From Rosa chinensis (lineage: Eukaryota > Streptophyta > Magnoliopsida > Rosales > Rosaceae), in contig NC_037091.1 in the NCBI RefSeq assembly GCF_002994745.2, positions 23,999,789 to 24,063,788 of the forward strand: a stretch of 64,000 nucleotides of DNA, read 5' to 3'. Each line of letters starts with the position of its first letter. Position 1 is the stretch's first letter. The position numbers were made by a program, and so were the translations under genes. This document shows positions 37,775 to 47,353 of this stretch, one piece after another. The notes beneath the pieces were generated by a model. The model was not told the DNA's origin. It was given only the letters and a program-made list of their open reading frames with translations, and ran no database searches.

Positions 37775-38099
37775 AAAAATGAATGAAGCTAAGTATATAC
37801 GATTCAATCACCGAAACCTCATCCACATCTTAAACTAAAACACACCATACATACAGAAATAAGAAAAGATACCAAATTAAAATAGGTACTTCTAATCCAC
37901 TTCACTAAACAACCTTAGAAACCAATTTTCTGCTCAAAAATTTCAAACACATGAATAAAAAACAAGCTCTAATCAACCAAAATGAAAGCTTTCCCAGTGT
38001 TAGGCTAACAGAACTGTAGTGAACTTCTATATATACATCAAATTCCAACTAATCCGAACACAACTGTACATTCAAAACCCAGATCCAAATCAAAATAAG

Positions 38100-38820
38100 C
38101 TTCAGAAAATATAGGCACTCACTGGAGTTGGAGTAACAGTCTTGCAAATGGGCATCGTGGCATCCATTTCTCCAATGCAAAGAGACCTAAGTAAACCCAG
38201 TCAATTCAAATCAAACAAAGAACAATATTAGTGTCACTACCATCACAAACAAGTGAATTCTTAGATCTTGAACAAAATCTTTCAGAGACTCTGAAAAGAA
38301 ATAAAAATCAGAAGAGATGGAGAGAGAGTAGGAAGAACCGGGAATCTGCAAACCCAGAAACAAAGAACAAAGTGTGTATGAGTGAGTATCAGCAATCAAA
38401 GTTACTTGAAATACATTGTGGAAATTAACAGAGTGTGTATGAGTCTCCTTCATTGGAAACAACAAACAAATAGAGCATGGGTTGAAGTACGAAAATTTTT
38501 GTTTGATCAGTGAAACTGAAGAAACTTACTTCAATCCAAACTCAGATATATTTCAAAATGGAATCAATCAGTAACAGAGTACCTGATGCTGGTTGCGCCA
38601 TTGTAATTGCGGTTGTGTTCGGTTCCTCCGTCCCTGTCATTTGGTGCTCGAAGTCGCACCAATCGAGGAGGATAAACTCCTTGGAGGCAGGTTGGACCAG
38701 TTGGGGTTCGGATCTCGGAGCAACGACGTAGTTGCGTTGGAAGAGAAGCACCGACAGAGGCGATGGCGCCGGTAAGGGGACGAAGGCAGTAGTTCAATGA
38801 GGGACAGATAGTAGCCATGG
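38100..38820 (-). other. possible captured exons near CACTA-2 right end
   Basis: Minus strand: 38,818-38,564 starts MATICPSLNYCLRPLTGAIA and ends at a plausible GT donor. A short second stretch near 38,170-38,125 reads MDATMPICKTVTPTP. I do not recognise the family. A plastid-targeted or untranslated first exon is possible. GC content exceeds the surroundings. Confidence 0.3.
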
Positions 38821-39109
38821 AAACAGAGCAGGAGAGGGAGGAGAGTGCTAGGGTTTCAGGGAAGAGCGAGAGAGAAAGAGCTGAACGCAGAGAACGAGCT
38901 TAGGTTGGAAAAGGAGCTGAGGTCGGGGATGTGAAAGAGGCAGTAAGAGACTCAGAATGAGAGTCTATCAATTAAGGTTTGAAAGTTTTTAGATAAAGTG
39001 ACTAAGTGTTGGGGGAAATTAAAATTTTAGACCCCGCGTTTCTCAAACTTTTAAACTTAGTCCCTCCGCATTTTTTAAAATTTTTCGAACGAAACTTTTC
39101 ACATTGTTT

Positions 39110-39233
39110 AATTTGGTGATTGATGTCCATAATAACAATAGAAATCGGTTTTTTCATAAACTGATGTTAGCACGTTTTTTAACATCAGGTGCAATCTTGA
39201 CCGATTTAATAGTGGCGATGTCTAATGACATTA
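39110..39233. repeat. CACTA-2 right subterminal repeats
   Basis: Copies of GATGTCC, ATCGGTTTTT, AACATCAGG and CGATGTC next to the right terminal repeat. Shorter than the left array. Confidence 0.7.
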
Positions 39234-39247
39234 TTCTAGTAGTGGGT

Positions 39248-39630
39248 ATGAGATTAATGAGAGGGAAAGGAAAGACCCATTTTAAGGTCCAAAAATTTAT
39301 ACTCTTACCATTACCAACTATCCATCTAATTCCTTGGTTTAAAATGTTCCTGCCATCCAGGATCCCGTTCCAGGCATAAGAATTAGACTGTTTTTTGTTG
39401 ACATGGAAGAAAGGGTTCTTCCTTAGGTATTTCTTTTTCATGATTTGATCCCACCAATTATCAGGTTCAAAAATTATTTTCCAAGTAAGTTTAGTAATTG
39501 CGGCATTATTAAAGTAGGCAGCTGGTCTTATTCCAAGTCCACCCATTGACTTTGGAAAGCAGACTTGATTCTAGGCTATTGGGATACAACCTAAGTACCT
39601 TGATGACCCTTTGCAGTTAATCTATTTCGT
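39248..39630 (-). pseudogene. LINE copy a: RT C-terminal part
   Basis: Minus-strand ORF reads MGGLGIRPAAYFNNAAITKL, WKIIFEPDNWWDQIMKKKYL, then NGILDGRNILNQGIRWIVGN and GKSINFWTLKW, the region after the RT fingers/palm in plant L1-type LINEs. It is cut by CACTA-2 at 39,247 and continues at 22,866. The same sequence occurs as copy b at 39,637-39,753 plus 60,755-60,945. Confidence 0.85.
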
Positions 39631-39636
39631 GTACCA

Positions 39637-39753
39637 TTACTAACTGTCCATATAATTCCTTGGTTTAAAATGCTCCTGCTATCCAGGATCCCATTCCAGA
39701 CATAAGAATTAAATTGTTTTTTCTTGACATGGAAGAAAGAGTTCTTCCTTAGG
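39637..39753 (-). pseudogene. LINE copy b, part before the CRM insertion
   Basis: Near-copy of 39,297-39,430 (LRKNSFFHVKKKQFNSYVWN on the minus strand). Ends at the TATTT target duplication (39,754-39,758) of the gypsy element and continues at 60,755. Confidence 0.85.
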
Positions 39754-39758
39754 TATTT

Positions 39759-40233
39759 TGATGTAGAACGGTTGGCGAGAGGAATCGAAGAACAGTTAGA
39801 TCGTGCAAAAGGAGGAAAACCCAAGTTACTATTGTAACTTTAGCATTCGGTGTCCGATTCGAGCGTGTCATAGCTTTCCGGAAAGGGAATCGCGCCAGGA
39901 ACAAAACTCTTAGCTATGCCACAATGTGTGGGCTTTTTATGGCTTTTGTGGTCGTTTAGGGACTCAAAACTGCAATTTACTGTTTTTCACAATTTTCAGT
40001 TTCCTAGTTTGTTTTGGATTTGTTTTATTTTTACCGGTGGGTTTTAGGGTTTCATTGTTAGTCGCCCTAGGGTTTCTTTTCTCATATATAAGCAACCTTA
40101 AGCAGCTGCAGAACCTATCTATTATCTTTTTATCAATCAAATAGAGAATTTTCTCTTTTATCTCTGGTAGACTCCAGAACCCTTTGTTTAGGTTTATTGC
40201 TTGTAAACCTAGGTTATTGTTTTGACTGCGTCA
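39759..40233 (+). repeat. CRM-like 5' LTR
   Basis: TGATGTAGAACGG...GACTGCGTCA. Contains a TATA-like 'catatataagcaacc' at about 40,084. Confidence 0.9.
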
Positions 40234-40235
40234 AG

Positions 40236-40247
40236 TGGTATCAGAGC
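40236..40247 (+). promoter_or_regulatory. primer-binding site, initiator Met tRNA
   Basis: TGGTATCAGAGC two bases after the 5' LTR; the standard initiator-tRNA-Met primer site of plant LTR elements. Confidence 0.9.
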
Positions 40248-40283
40248 AGGTCTTCCCTGTCTCTCCTATTTACCTTGGTAGCA

Positions 40284-40797
40284 ATGGGTGAAGTCACGAA
40301 AGTAGATCTTGATGCTCTTATCGCTTCTCTTACAGTAGCGTTTACCGCTGCCATCAACACCATGAACAATTAGATTGGAAAAATTCGTGGACTGTTGGGA
40401 GAAAGAAACAACAATAACAACAACAATCGGAATAGAGGCGGGGAAGGAGGCCAGCGAGCTAGGGCTCCATGTGGTGAAGTTGTTGTTAATAGTTCAGAAT
40501 CTGATTCTGAAGAAGAAATTGTACAACCTGAACAACCAGTACAAGCTGACCAGGATTACAAAGTCAAGGCCGAAATTCCATTCTTTTCGGGCAACTTGGG
40601 TGTGGAAGATTATCTGGATTGGCAAATTCAGGTGGACAAATTCTTTGAGATTAGGGAGGTTCCTGAACACAAGCAAGTTAAGCATGTTGCCTGGCGTTTG
40701 AAGAGTAATGTTGCAGTTTAGTGGGATAAGTTGCAGAATACTCGAAAGAAGCAGAGGAAGCAGGGCGTTAAAACATGGCGAAGAATGAAACAGCTGA
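40284..40797 (+). pseudogene. CRM-like gag, N-terminal part
   Basis: Starts MGEVTKVDLDALIASLTVAF. A TAG at 40,371 breaks the frame early. The gag core follows at 40,395-40,721: [50 protein letters not shown], then a stop where WWDKL is expected, and TWRRMKQLM up to the junction. The Tat LTR begins at 40,798, and the gag resumes at about 56,485. Gag forms the capsid of the retrotransposon particle. Confidence 0.85.
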
Positions 40798-41283
40798 TGT
40801 ACATACTTGGGAAGTCTCCATGAGGTTTGACACTATCAATTAAGATCCTTTGGTACTCCCCAGTACTATACCATGGGCCGGGTTCACGACCCACTATGGC
40901 ATGACTCGTATGAGATGTCACCCAGGCCACCAGACGCCCGGGGCAAGGCTGGGACAGCCCATCTAATTACACAAATAAGAGAGCTGATATGGCATCAGAA
41001 GAACAACCTATGTCCCACATCGAAGATAGGGGAGACTCCTTCCCCATGCTCGAGTATAAGGGCATTAGCACAACTACCTTTGACGGGTAATAACTCCTTT
41101 ATCCACTATTTACTTGATACTCTTATATATTAGATTCTCACTCAGGCATCGGAGAGGTGTAAACCGTCCGGTACGGTTTACCCCTCTAGCGCTGTATTCT
41201 TGATTCAGGATCTAGGAGTTGGATCAGTATCCCGGACGGTATAACATTCTGTGTGAAGTACCCGGAGAAAGCCACCAGAAACA
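40798..41283 (+). repeat. Tat-type 5' LTR
   Basis: TGTACATAC...CCAGAAACA. Its first 289 bp closely match 51,237-51,525. The following 'ttggcccgccaaatagggg' would be the primer site, but I cannot assign its tRNA. Confidence 0.75.
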
Positions 41284-41310
41284 TTGGCCCGCCAAATAGG
41301 GGTGAGCCAT

Positions 41311-42573
41311 CATGACCGTGCCGGAAAAAATGGCAGGAGAGGGTAGAAGTGTCGCCCGGGCACTGATATTCTCTCCGGGTACTTCATCAACAGAAATGCC
41401 AAGTGTCGGAAGGGAAATGCATGGTCTCGGATTGTTGGACCCACAGAGCACGGGCAATCCACCAATCACCCAGCACCCGCAGGCCCCGGATCAGGTAGCT
41501 CCGGTATCGGAGTTGGAGTCTATGTGAGCGGAGATCGCAGCCTTCCGGGAACAAGCCAGGATTAATCTGGAACAACAAAGAACCGATGGGGAAACAAACC
41601 GCCTTTGGCAACAAAGACCGTAGGAGCTGGAAGATGAAAACACTGCGCTGGTCCGAGCACTGGACAGGAGGCACAAGCACAATAAGGCACTCACCCAAGC
41701 CCTGGCTGGAGCATCCCAAGTAGCAACAGACGTAAATGCTGCTCCGGTAACGGTAGGCCCCGGCCTTGCCCCAACCTCGTCTATGGAAAGCGGTCACCGG
41801 ATAATCCAAGTACCGGTAGACTTGTTCCCAGAAAGCTTGAGGCATCTGCCACCACCAACGTTACCACAGCCAGTTCAAAGTGACCCACCGGTAACCGACC
41901 CAAACACGGCATTGCTTTTGCAAATGAGCAACTCTTTACGTACCCTACAGGCAAGGGTAGAGGCCACAGAGAATAAGGACACCCGGAGAGCCCTGACCAC
42001 GTACGTGGACCGTCCGGTCCTTTCACCCAACAAGTTAGAGGCGCCATTTGAGCGAATATATCAAAACCACAAAAGATTGACTATACGGGAGTTGGAGACC
42101 CATACTAGCACCTACATCCCTTTCAATCGCAAACAAGCGCCAAGGGATATACGGATGAGGTGTGTTGTAATATGTTCCAGGAGACCTTGTCAGGGGCGGC
42201 TTTGAGTTGGTTCTACGAACTGTCGGCCGGTTCTGTAGGGAACTTCAAGGAACTAGCTGACAAGTTTGTAGCTCGATTCATCTTACATACCGATGGGATA
42301 CACACCCTAAAGGGCCTGCTAAAGGTCCAGCAGGGGGAGAATGAAACTTTGAAGTCTTTTGTTAATCGATGGAAAGTGGCTACCACTAAGTGCCGGGACC
42401 TTAATAAGGAACTGGCGGAGCTGGCTTTTAGGAGGGGCTTAAGGCATGGAGAATTTCTCTACGGGGTTAATCATACCCCTCCGGCTAACTACGACAAGCT
42501 GATGGCTACATCCATCAGACACGCCCAGGCTGAATTCGAAACGTATGGGGACACCCCCAGTGGTCAGGGATGA
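41311..42573 (+). pseudogene. Tat-type gag
   Basis: Broken into overlapping frames: 41,312-41,527, 41,783-42,205 and 42,160-42,573. The retrotransposon gag domain is in the last two: FERIYQNHKRLTIRELETHT, SGAALSWFYELSAGSVGNFK, DKFVARFILHTDGIHTLKGL and ETLKSFVNRWKVATTKCRDL. There is a frameshift near 42,160-42,180 and a stop after the first 72 codons. Confidence 0.85.
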
Positions 42574-43149
42574 GCCACGAAAGAGGGAGTGGGTCCATAG
42601 TCAGGACCGGTCACCCCATACCTCGAGAAAGAGAAGCAAAGAGTCCTCGTCCAGGTCCAACAGTTACGGGACCACTCAGCCTCACCGGGAGCAAAGGGCA
42701 TAGCAGGCCCCGCGAACGCCACAACCACCCCGGTACGAGGTGTTCACTATCCTCAACGCTTCATACGAGACTATTTGGAACGAGAACAATGATGAGATAC
42801 CTGGACCACCACCGAGGAAGTTCTCGAAGAGTAAACTTACCCAGTAGGATACCGGAAGGTTCTGTACATATCACGAGGATGCTGGGCACAATACCAATCT
42901 CTGCGTGGCTTTAAAAAATACTCTCGAGTCGCTTATCCAGAGGGGCAAGCTTCAACGGTACCTGCCGGCAAAAGAGATAGGAGCTATAGAAGTGTACGGC
43001 CAGATCTTCACGATCCACGGTGGGGGCCCGAAAGAGTTGCCTCCCCAGAGGAAGAAGCGAAATTCTAGTTTCGGTCACCCGGAAGTTTTCAATTTCCACA
43101 AGGTCCTCAACAAGACGAATGCACCGGGTGGAAATCCGTCACATTCCTG

Positions 43150-43625
43150 CAGTAGGAGGAAGCTGATCTAAAGATGCCCCATGATGATCCCTTCTTGATC
43201 ACGCTCCAAATGGACCATTACATAATGTCCCGGGTACTCGTGGATACCGGGGCCTCAGTTAGCGTATTATTTCACGACGCATACAAAGCTTTGAACAGAG
43301 GAAGGGCCAAGCTGTCACAAGATAATGAGCCCCTCATTAGCTTTTCAGGAGATATCGTCCAGCCACTCGGATCAGATTACCTATCGATCACGGTAGGGAA
43401 GAGTCCGAATTGTTCAACCATCAAAACATAGTTCATTGTAGTTGATTGTGCCTCATCCTATAATGCTATCGTGGGTCGACCGACACTCTGGCGTCTGAAA
43501 ACCTTCATTGTAGGTCACATGCTAGTAATGAAGGTGCCAACCCCGGTTGGCATCACCACCATTTGGGGTGATCAGGCTGCGGCGAGGAAATGCTATTCTT
43601 TGACTATATCTAGTGGCAAGGGAAA
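43150..43625 (+). pseudogene. Tat-type aspartic protease
   Basis: Contains the active-site motif VLVDTGASVSVLF (about 43,219-43,257) and the later AIVGRPTLWRL. A TAG at 43,429 interrupts an otherwise continuous frame (43,174-43,431 and 43,471 onward are in the same frame). Cleaves the polyprotein in functional relatives. Confidence 0.9.
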
Positions 43626-43739
43626 GTCTGAGATGTTGCCCATAGCTACTAACCCTCTGACAGACAGGTACGAGGATCCCAGAGATGATACCGACTCTGA
43701 CGAAGAAAGGTCCGGTGCAGTGGAAGACATTGAAGAGGT

Positions 43740-45165
43740 AGTACTATCAGAGCAGTTCCCGGACATGACTGTCAAGGTAGGTACCAAGCTACCTCCGGTT
43801 ATCAGGGAAGAGTTGATTTCTTTCCTCCGCTCTAACGCATCCACTTTCGCCTGGTCATACGAGGATATGCCCGGTATACCAATTGAGATAGCCACGCACA
43901 ACCTTAGCATTATTCCTTCCTCAGCACCGGTAAGACAAAAGCGAAGAGCCTTCACACATGACAAGTACCGGGCTATCCAGGTTGAAGTGAAGAAGTTGAT
44001 GGCCATCAACTTTGTCAGGGAAGTGACATACCCCCGATGGTTAGCCAACATGGTCATGGTACCAGAGAAATCTCCGGGATCATGGCGCATGTATGTGGAC
44101 TACACAAATCTCAACAGAGCATGCCCTAAGGATAGCTTCCCGCTCCCACGAATTAACCAACTAATTGACTCCACTATTGGGTACCGGTTACTCAGTTTCA
44201 TGAATGCGTTCAGTGGATACAACCAAATTTGAATAAACCCTGCAGACGAGGAGCACACTGCCTTTACCACAGATAAAGGTCTCTATTGCTACTAGGTCAT
44301 GCCCTTCGGATTGAAGAATGCAGGCCCACTTATCAGCGACTTGTCAACTCCATGTTTGAAGAAGTCATCAGTACTATCATTGAGGTATACGTGGACGATA
44401 TGCTGGTAAAAAGTTTAACCTCAGAGGATCACGTAAGCAACTTGTCAATTGTCTTCGCCATCATATTATGTAACGGTATGCGGCTTAACCCACAGAAGTG
44501 CATCTTTGGGGTCGAGGTAGGAAAGTTCCTCGGGTACATCATTAGCCATAGGGGAATTGAGGCCAATCCAGAGAAGGTGGAGGCTATATTAGACATGGTA
44601 TCCCCAACCTACTGGAACGAGGTCCAATCTCTTACAGGTAAAGTAGCCGCCCTGTCAAGATTCATCTCCAGGCTGACAGAAAAGTGTACTCCTTTCTTCA
44701 AGCTGCTAAACACCTAGCATGTCGAGGTAATAGCTTGGACCGATGAGCACGAAGCTGCTTTTCTTAGCCTAAAGGCATACTTGGCAAAGGTACCTCTACT
44801 TTACAAACCTGTTCCAAGAGAAATGCTCTACATATATCTTGCGGCATCTTCGACGGCCGTGAGCTCCGCTCTGATTAGGAAGGACTCCGATTGTAAGTAC
44901 CCGATGTACTACGCTGGAAAAGGTTACACTGGTGCAGAATCCAGATACCCGGACATTGAAAAAATAGCATTGGCTCTCCTGGTATCGGCCCGGAAGCTTA
45001 GACATTACTTCTAGGCACAGTCGATCACCATTTTCACTAATCGCCCATTGAGGCAGTTTTTGCAGAAGCCAGAGACATCGGGCAGGTTAATTAAATGGGC
45101 CATCGAATTGGGGGAATTCAATATCAAGTACCAACCCCGGACAACTATGAAGGGCTAGGCAGCGG
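43740..45165 (+). pseudogene. Tat-type reverse transcriptase and RNase H
   Basis: RT fingers: KYRAIQVEVKKLMAINFVRE, WRMYVDYTNLNRACPKDSFP and LLSFMNAFSGYNQI. After stops at 44,230 and 44,294 and a one-base deletion near 44,330, the palm continues with EVYVDDMLVKS and RLNPQKCIFGVEVGKFLGY. RNase H: YLAASSTAVSSALIRK and SRYPDIEKIALALL. Stops at 44,715, 45,012 and 45,156, mostly TAG where related elements have glutamine. Confidence 0.95.
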
Positions 45166-45234
45166 CATATTTTATTTCTGAGTCAATTCCCTCTCATAAC
45201 CCACCCCCGGGATCACCTAGGCCACCAGCCCCGG

Positions 45235-45812
45235 ATCCACCTCCACCAAGCACTTGGCGATTGTATGTTAATGGAGCGTCTAACAAAAGGACAAGTGGAG
45301 CCGGTATCCTGCTAATTAGCCTGGACGATCAAGTCTACGAGTACGCCCTCAAATTTGCCTTCAAGGCATCCAACAATGCCACAGAATACGAGGCACTCAT
45401 AGCAGGTCTACAAATCGCCCGGGAACTAGGTGTCTAGCACCTTAGTATCTTCAGTGATTCTCAGTTAGTCATGAACCAGGTCAGCGGTAACTTCGAGGCA
45501 AAGGAGCCCCACATGTCCTCTTACCAGGCCCTAGCCCGGGCACTGGTTCAGAGATTTACCTCCTACATTTTCACCCAACTACCGAGAGCAGAGAACGACA
45601 AGGCAGACGCCCTTGCTAAGATTGCGGCAACTTCTCCAAGTCCTACCTACGGGGCCACCAAGGTCGAAATACTAGAAAGGCCTAGCACTTCTAAAACGGT
45701 GTCAGAAATATTCACGGTGAACCACACAGCCTCCTGGATGGACCCAATCTTAAAGTACATGGTGGACGGTCTAGCACAGACGATAAGGTCGAGGCCAGGA
45801 GACTCTAGCTAA
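45235..45812 (+). pseudogene. second, archaeal-type RNase H of Tat lineage
   Basis: WRLYVNGASNKRTSGAGILL, FKASNNATEYEALIAGLQIA, a TAG at 45,435, then HLSIFSDSQLVMNQVSGNFE and ADALAKIAA. This extra RNase H between the RT-linked RNase H and the integrase is a lineage mark of Tat/Ogre/Retand elements. The first catalytic aspartate of the family (VDGA) is asparagine here (VNGA). Confidence 0.85.
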
Positions 45813-45832
45813 GGTCAGCTTGATACACGATC

Positions 45833-46954
45833 ATGAACGGAAAATTATACAGAAGAGGTCACTGCTTCCCCAACCTGAAGTGTGTAACACCGGAGGACGG
45901 TTACAAAATAATGAAGGACATACACGCTGGTGTATGCAGTAACCATGCTGGAGCCCGGTCTCTTGCACATAAGACCCTAAGGGCAGGATATTTCTGGCCT
46001 ACCATGTCGGCCCTAGCTCAAACAATATCTAGTTCTTGCCACAAGTGCCAAATGTATGCAAATATTCCAAGGGCACCACCCATTGCCCTTTCCATCCTCC
46101 TTACACCTTGGCCATTCTGCCAGTGGGGCCTGGACCTAATCGGTAAACTTCCCACAGCAGTGGAACAATTCAAATACGCCATTGTCGCTGTAGACTACCA
46201 AACAAAGTGGGTAGAAGCAGAACCTTTTGTCGCTATCACCACGGAAAAGGTAAAAAACTTCCTGTGGAAGAACATCTACTGCAGGTTTGGAGTCCCGGAC
46301 ACCATAGTCACGGACAATGGTATCCAGTTTGACAATGATGAGTTGAGGGCTTACACCGAAAACTTGGGCACTAGAATCCTCTATGCATCCCGGGCTCACC
46401 CCCAGACCAATGGTCAGGTCGAGGCTGTCGACAAGATAATCAAGAAGATACTGAAGAAGAAGCTCGATGAAGCCAAGGGTCTTTGGGCTGCTAAACTCCC
46501 TGAGGTATTGTGGGCTATCAAGACCATAGCAATAGAGGCCACCGGGGAGACCCTTTTCTGCATGGCTTTCGGATCTGAAGCGGTTCTCCCCATTGAAACA
46601 CAAATCCAGAGTCCCAAGATCGAATACTTCAATGCGGGTACCAACTCAGAGGGCCTACAACTAGATGCTGATTTACTCAAGGAACGAAGGGATGTGGCAC
46701 ATATGCATAACTTGGCAAACAAGCTGAGGATAGCTCGTTATTATGATGCCAAGGTACAATCCCGGACATTGAAGTTGGGGGACTGGGTCATGAAGCAGGT
46801 CTACCCAGAGCCTCGCGGGCTGGATCCATCCTGGACAGGCCCTTATGAGATCATCGAAGAGGTAGGCCCTGCAACCTTTTACATCCGGGACACGGACAGA
46901 GTCGTTTCCCAACATCCATGGAATACCCAGCGCCTACGGTACTATTACAAGTAG
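45833..46954 (+). CDS. Tat-type integrase, uninterrupted 373-codon ORF
   Basis: The only long undamaged frame of the element, but it is the C-terminal end of a broken polyprotein and not an independent gene. It has an HHCC zinc-binding head (VCSNHAGARSLAHK ... CHKCQMYA), the core with WGLDLIGKLP, VTDNGIQFDNDEL and AHPQTNGQVEAVDK for the D, D and E catalytic residues, and the C-terminal part ending RTLKLGDWVMK and WTGPYEIIEEVGPATFYI. It would insert the cDNA into the genome. No chromodomain follows, as expected for Tat. Confidence 0.92.
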   Translation: MNGKLYRRGHCFPNLKCVTPEDGYKIMKDIHAGVCSNHAGARSLAHKTLRAGYFWPTMSALAQTISSSCHKCQMYANIPRAPPIALSILLTPWPFCQWGLDLIGKLPTAVEQFKYAIVAVDYQTKWVEAEPFVAITTEKVKNFLWKNIYCRFGVPDTIVTDNGIQFDNDELRAYTENLGTRILYASRAHPQTNGQVEAVDKIIKKILKKKLDEAKGLWAAKLPEVLWAIKTIAIEATGETLFCMAFGSEAVLPIETQIQSPKIEYFNAGTNSEGLQLDADLLKERRDVAHMHNLANKLRIARYYDAKVQSRTLKLGDWVMKQVYPEPRGLDPSWTGPYEIIEEVGPATFYIRDTDRVVSQHPWNTQRLRYYYK

Positions 46955-47353
46955 CTCCCGGAGCATCTTGTCCTAGCTTTTGCTTTTTGACCATACAGCT
47001 ATGGCAAGCTACCCATCGGGTACTCATTCTGTATTAACCACCATGTGGTACTTGAATGGAAAAATGAATTATTCAGACCATTTCTAGCACTTTTTTACGT
47101 ACACCGGGCATTCCCGAACATAGCTATTGTCAGTTACTCTATTCCGGTAATAAGTGATGCAAGTAAATGCTCAAGGCAAGGTATAAAATCCTAGAAATTT
47201 TAATTCCTTTTCAATTCCCATTCAAGTTCAAAAAATTTCCATTCACAAAAAACCCGGACTACCAGGCAAAGGAATTAAGCCATTGTTCAGGGCAAGGATA
47301 ATTTCTACTAAAAAAAAAAAAAGTGATGGTTATATAAATCTGTTCCCTAAGGA

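Larger units (their letters stand above)
22870..39244 (-). mobile_element. CACTA-2, complete 16.4 kb gene-capturing transposon
   Basis: Left end CACTACTAGAA (22,870-22,880), right end TTCTAGTAGTG (39,234-39,244), flanked by the 3-bp duplication GGT (22,867-22,869 and 39,245-39,247), as expected for CACTA/En-Spm. Subterminal ACATCGG/CCGATGT arrays lie inside both ends. The element sits in a LINE, and removing it with one GGT rejoins the LINE reading frame. The interior has no visible transposase but carries minus-strand exons of RPL7, a golgin and an ABCG transporter with their introns. It has since received a copia element, a nested Tat-type element and a MULE MITE. Confidence 0.9.

Noticed and set aside
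38564..38818. ORF as a named plastid protein
   Set aside because: Composition hints at a transit peptide, but I recognise no family and the frame ends in intron-like DNA.
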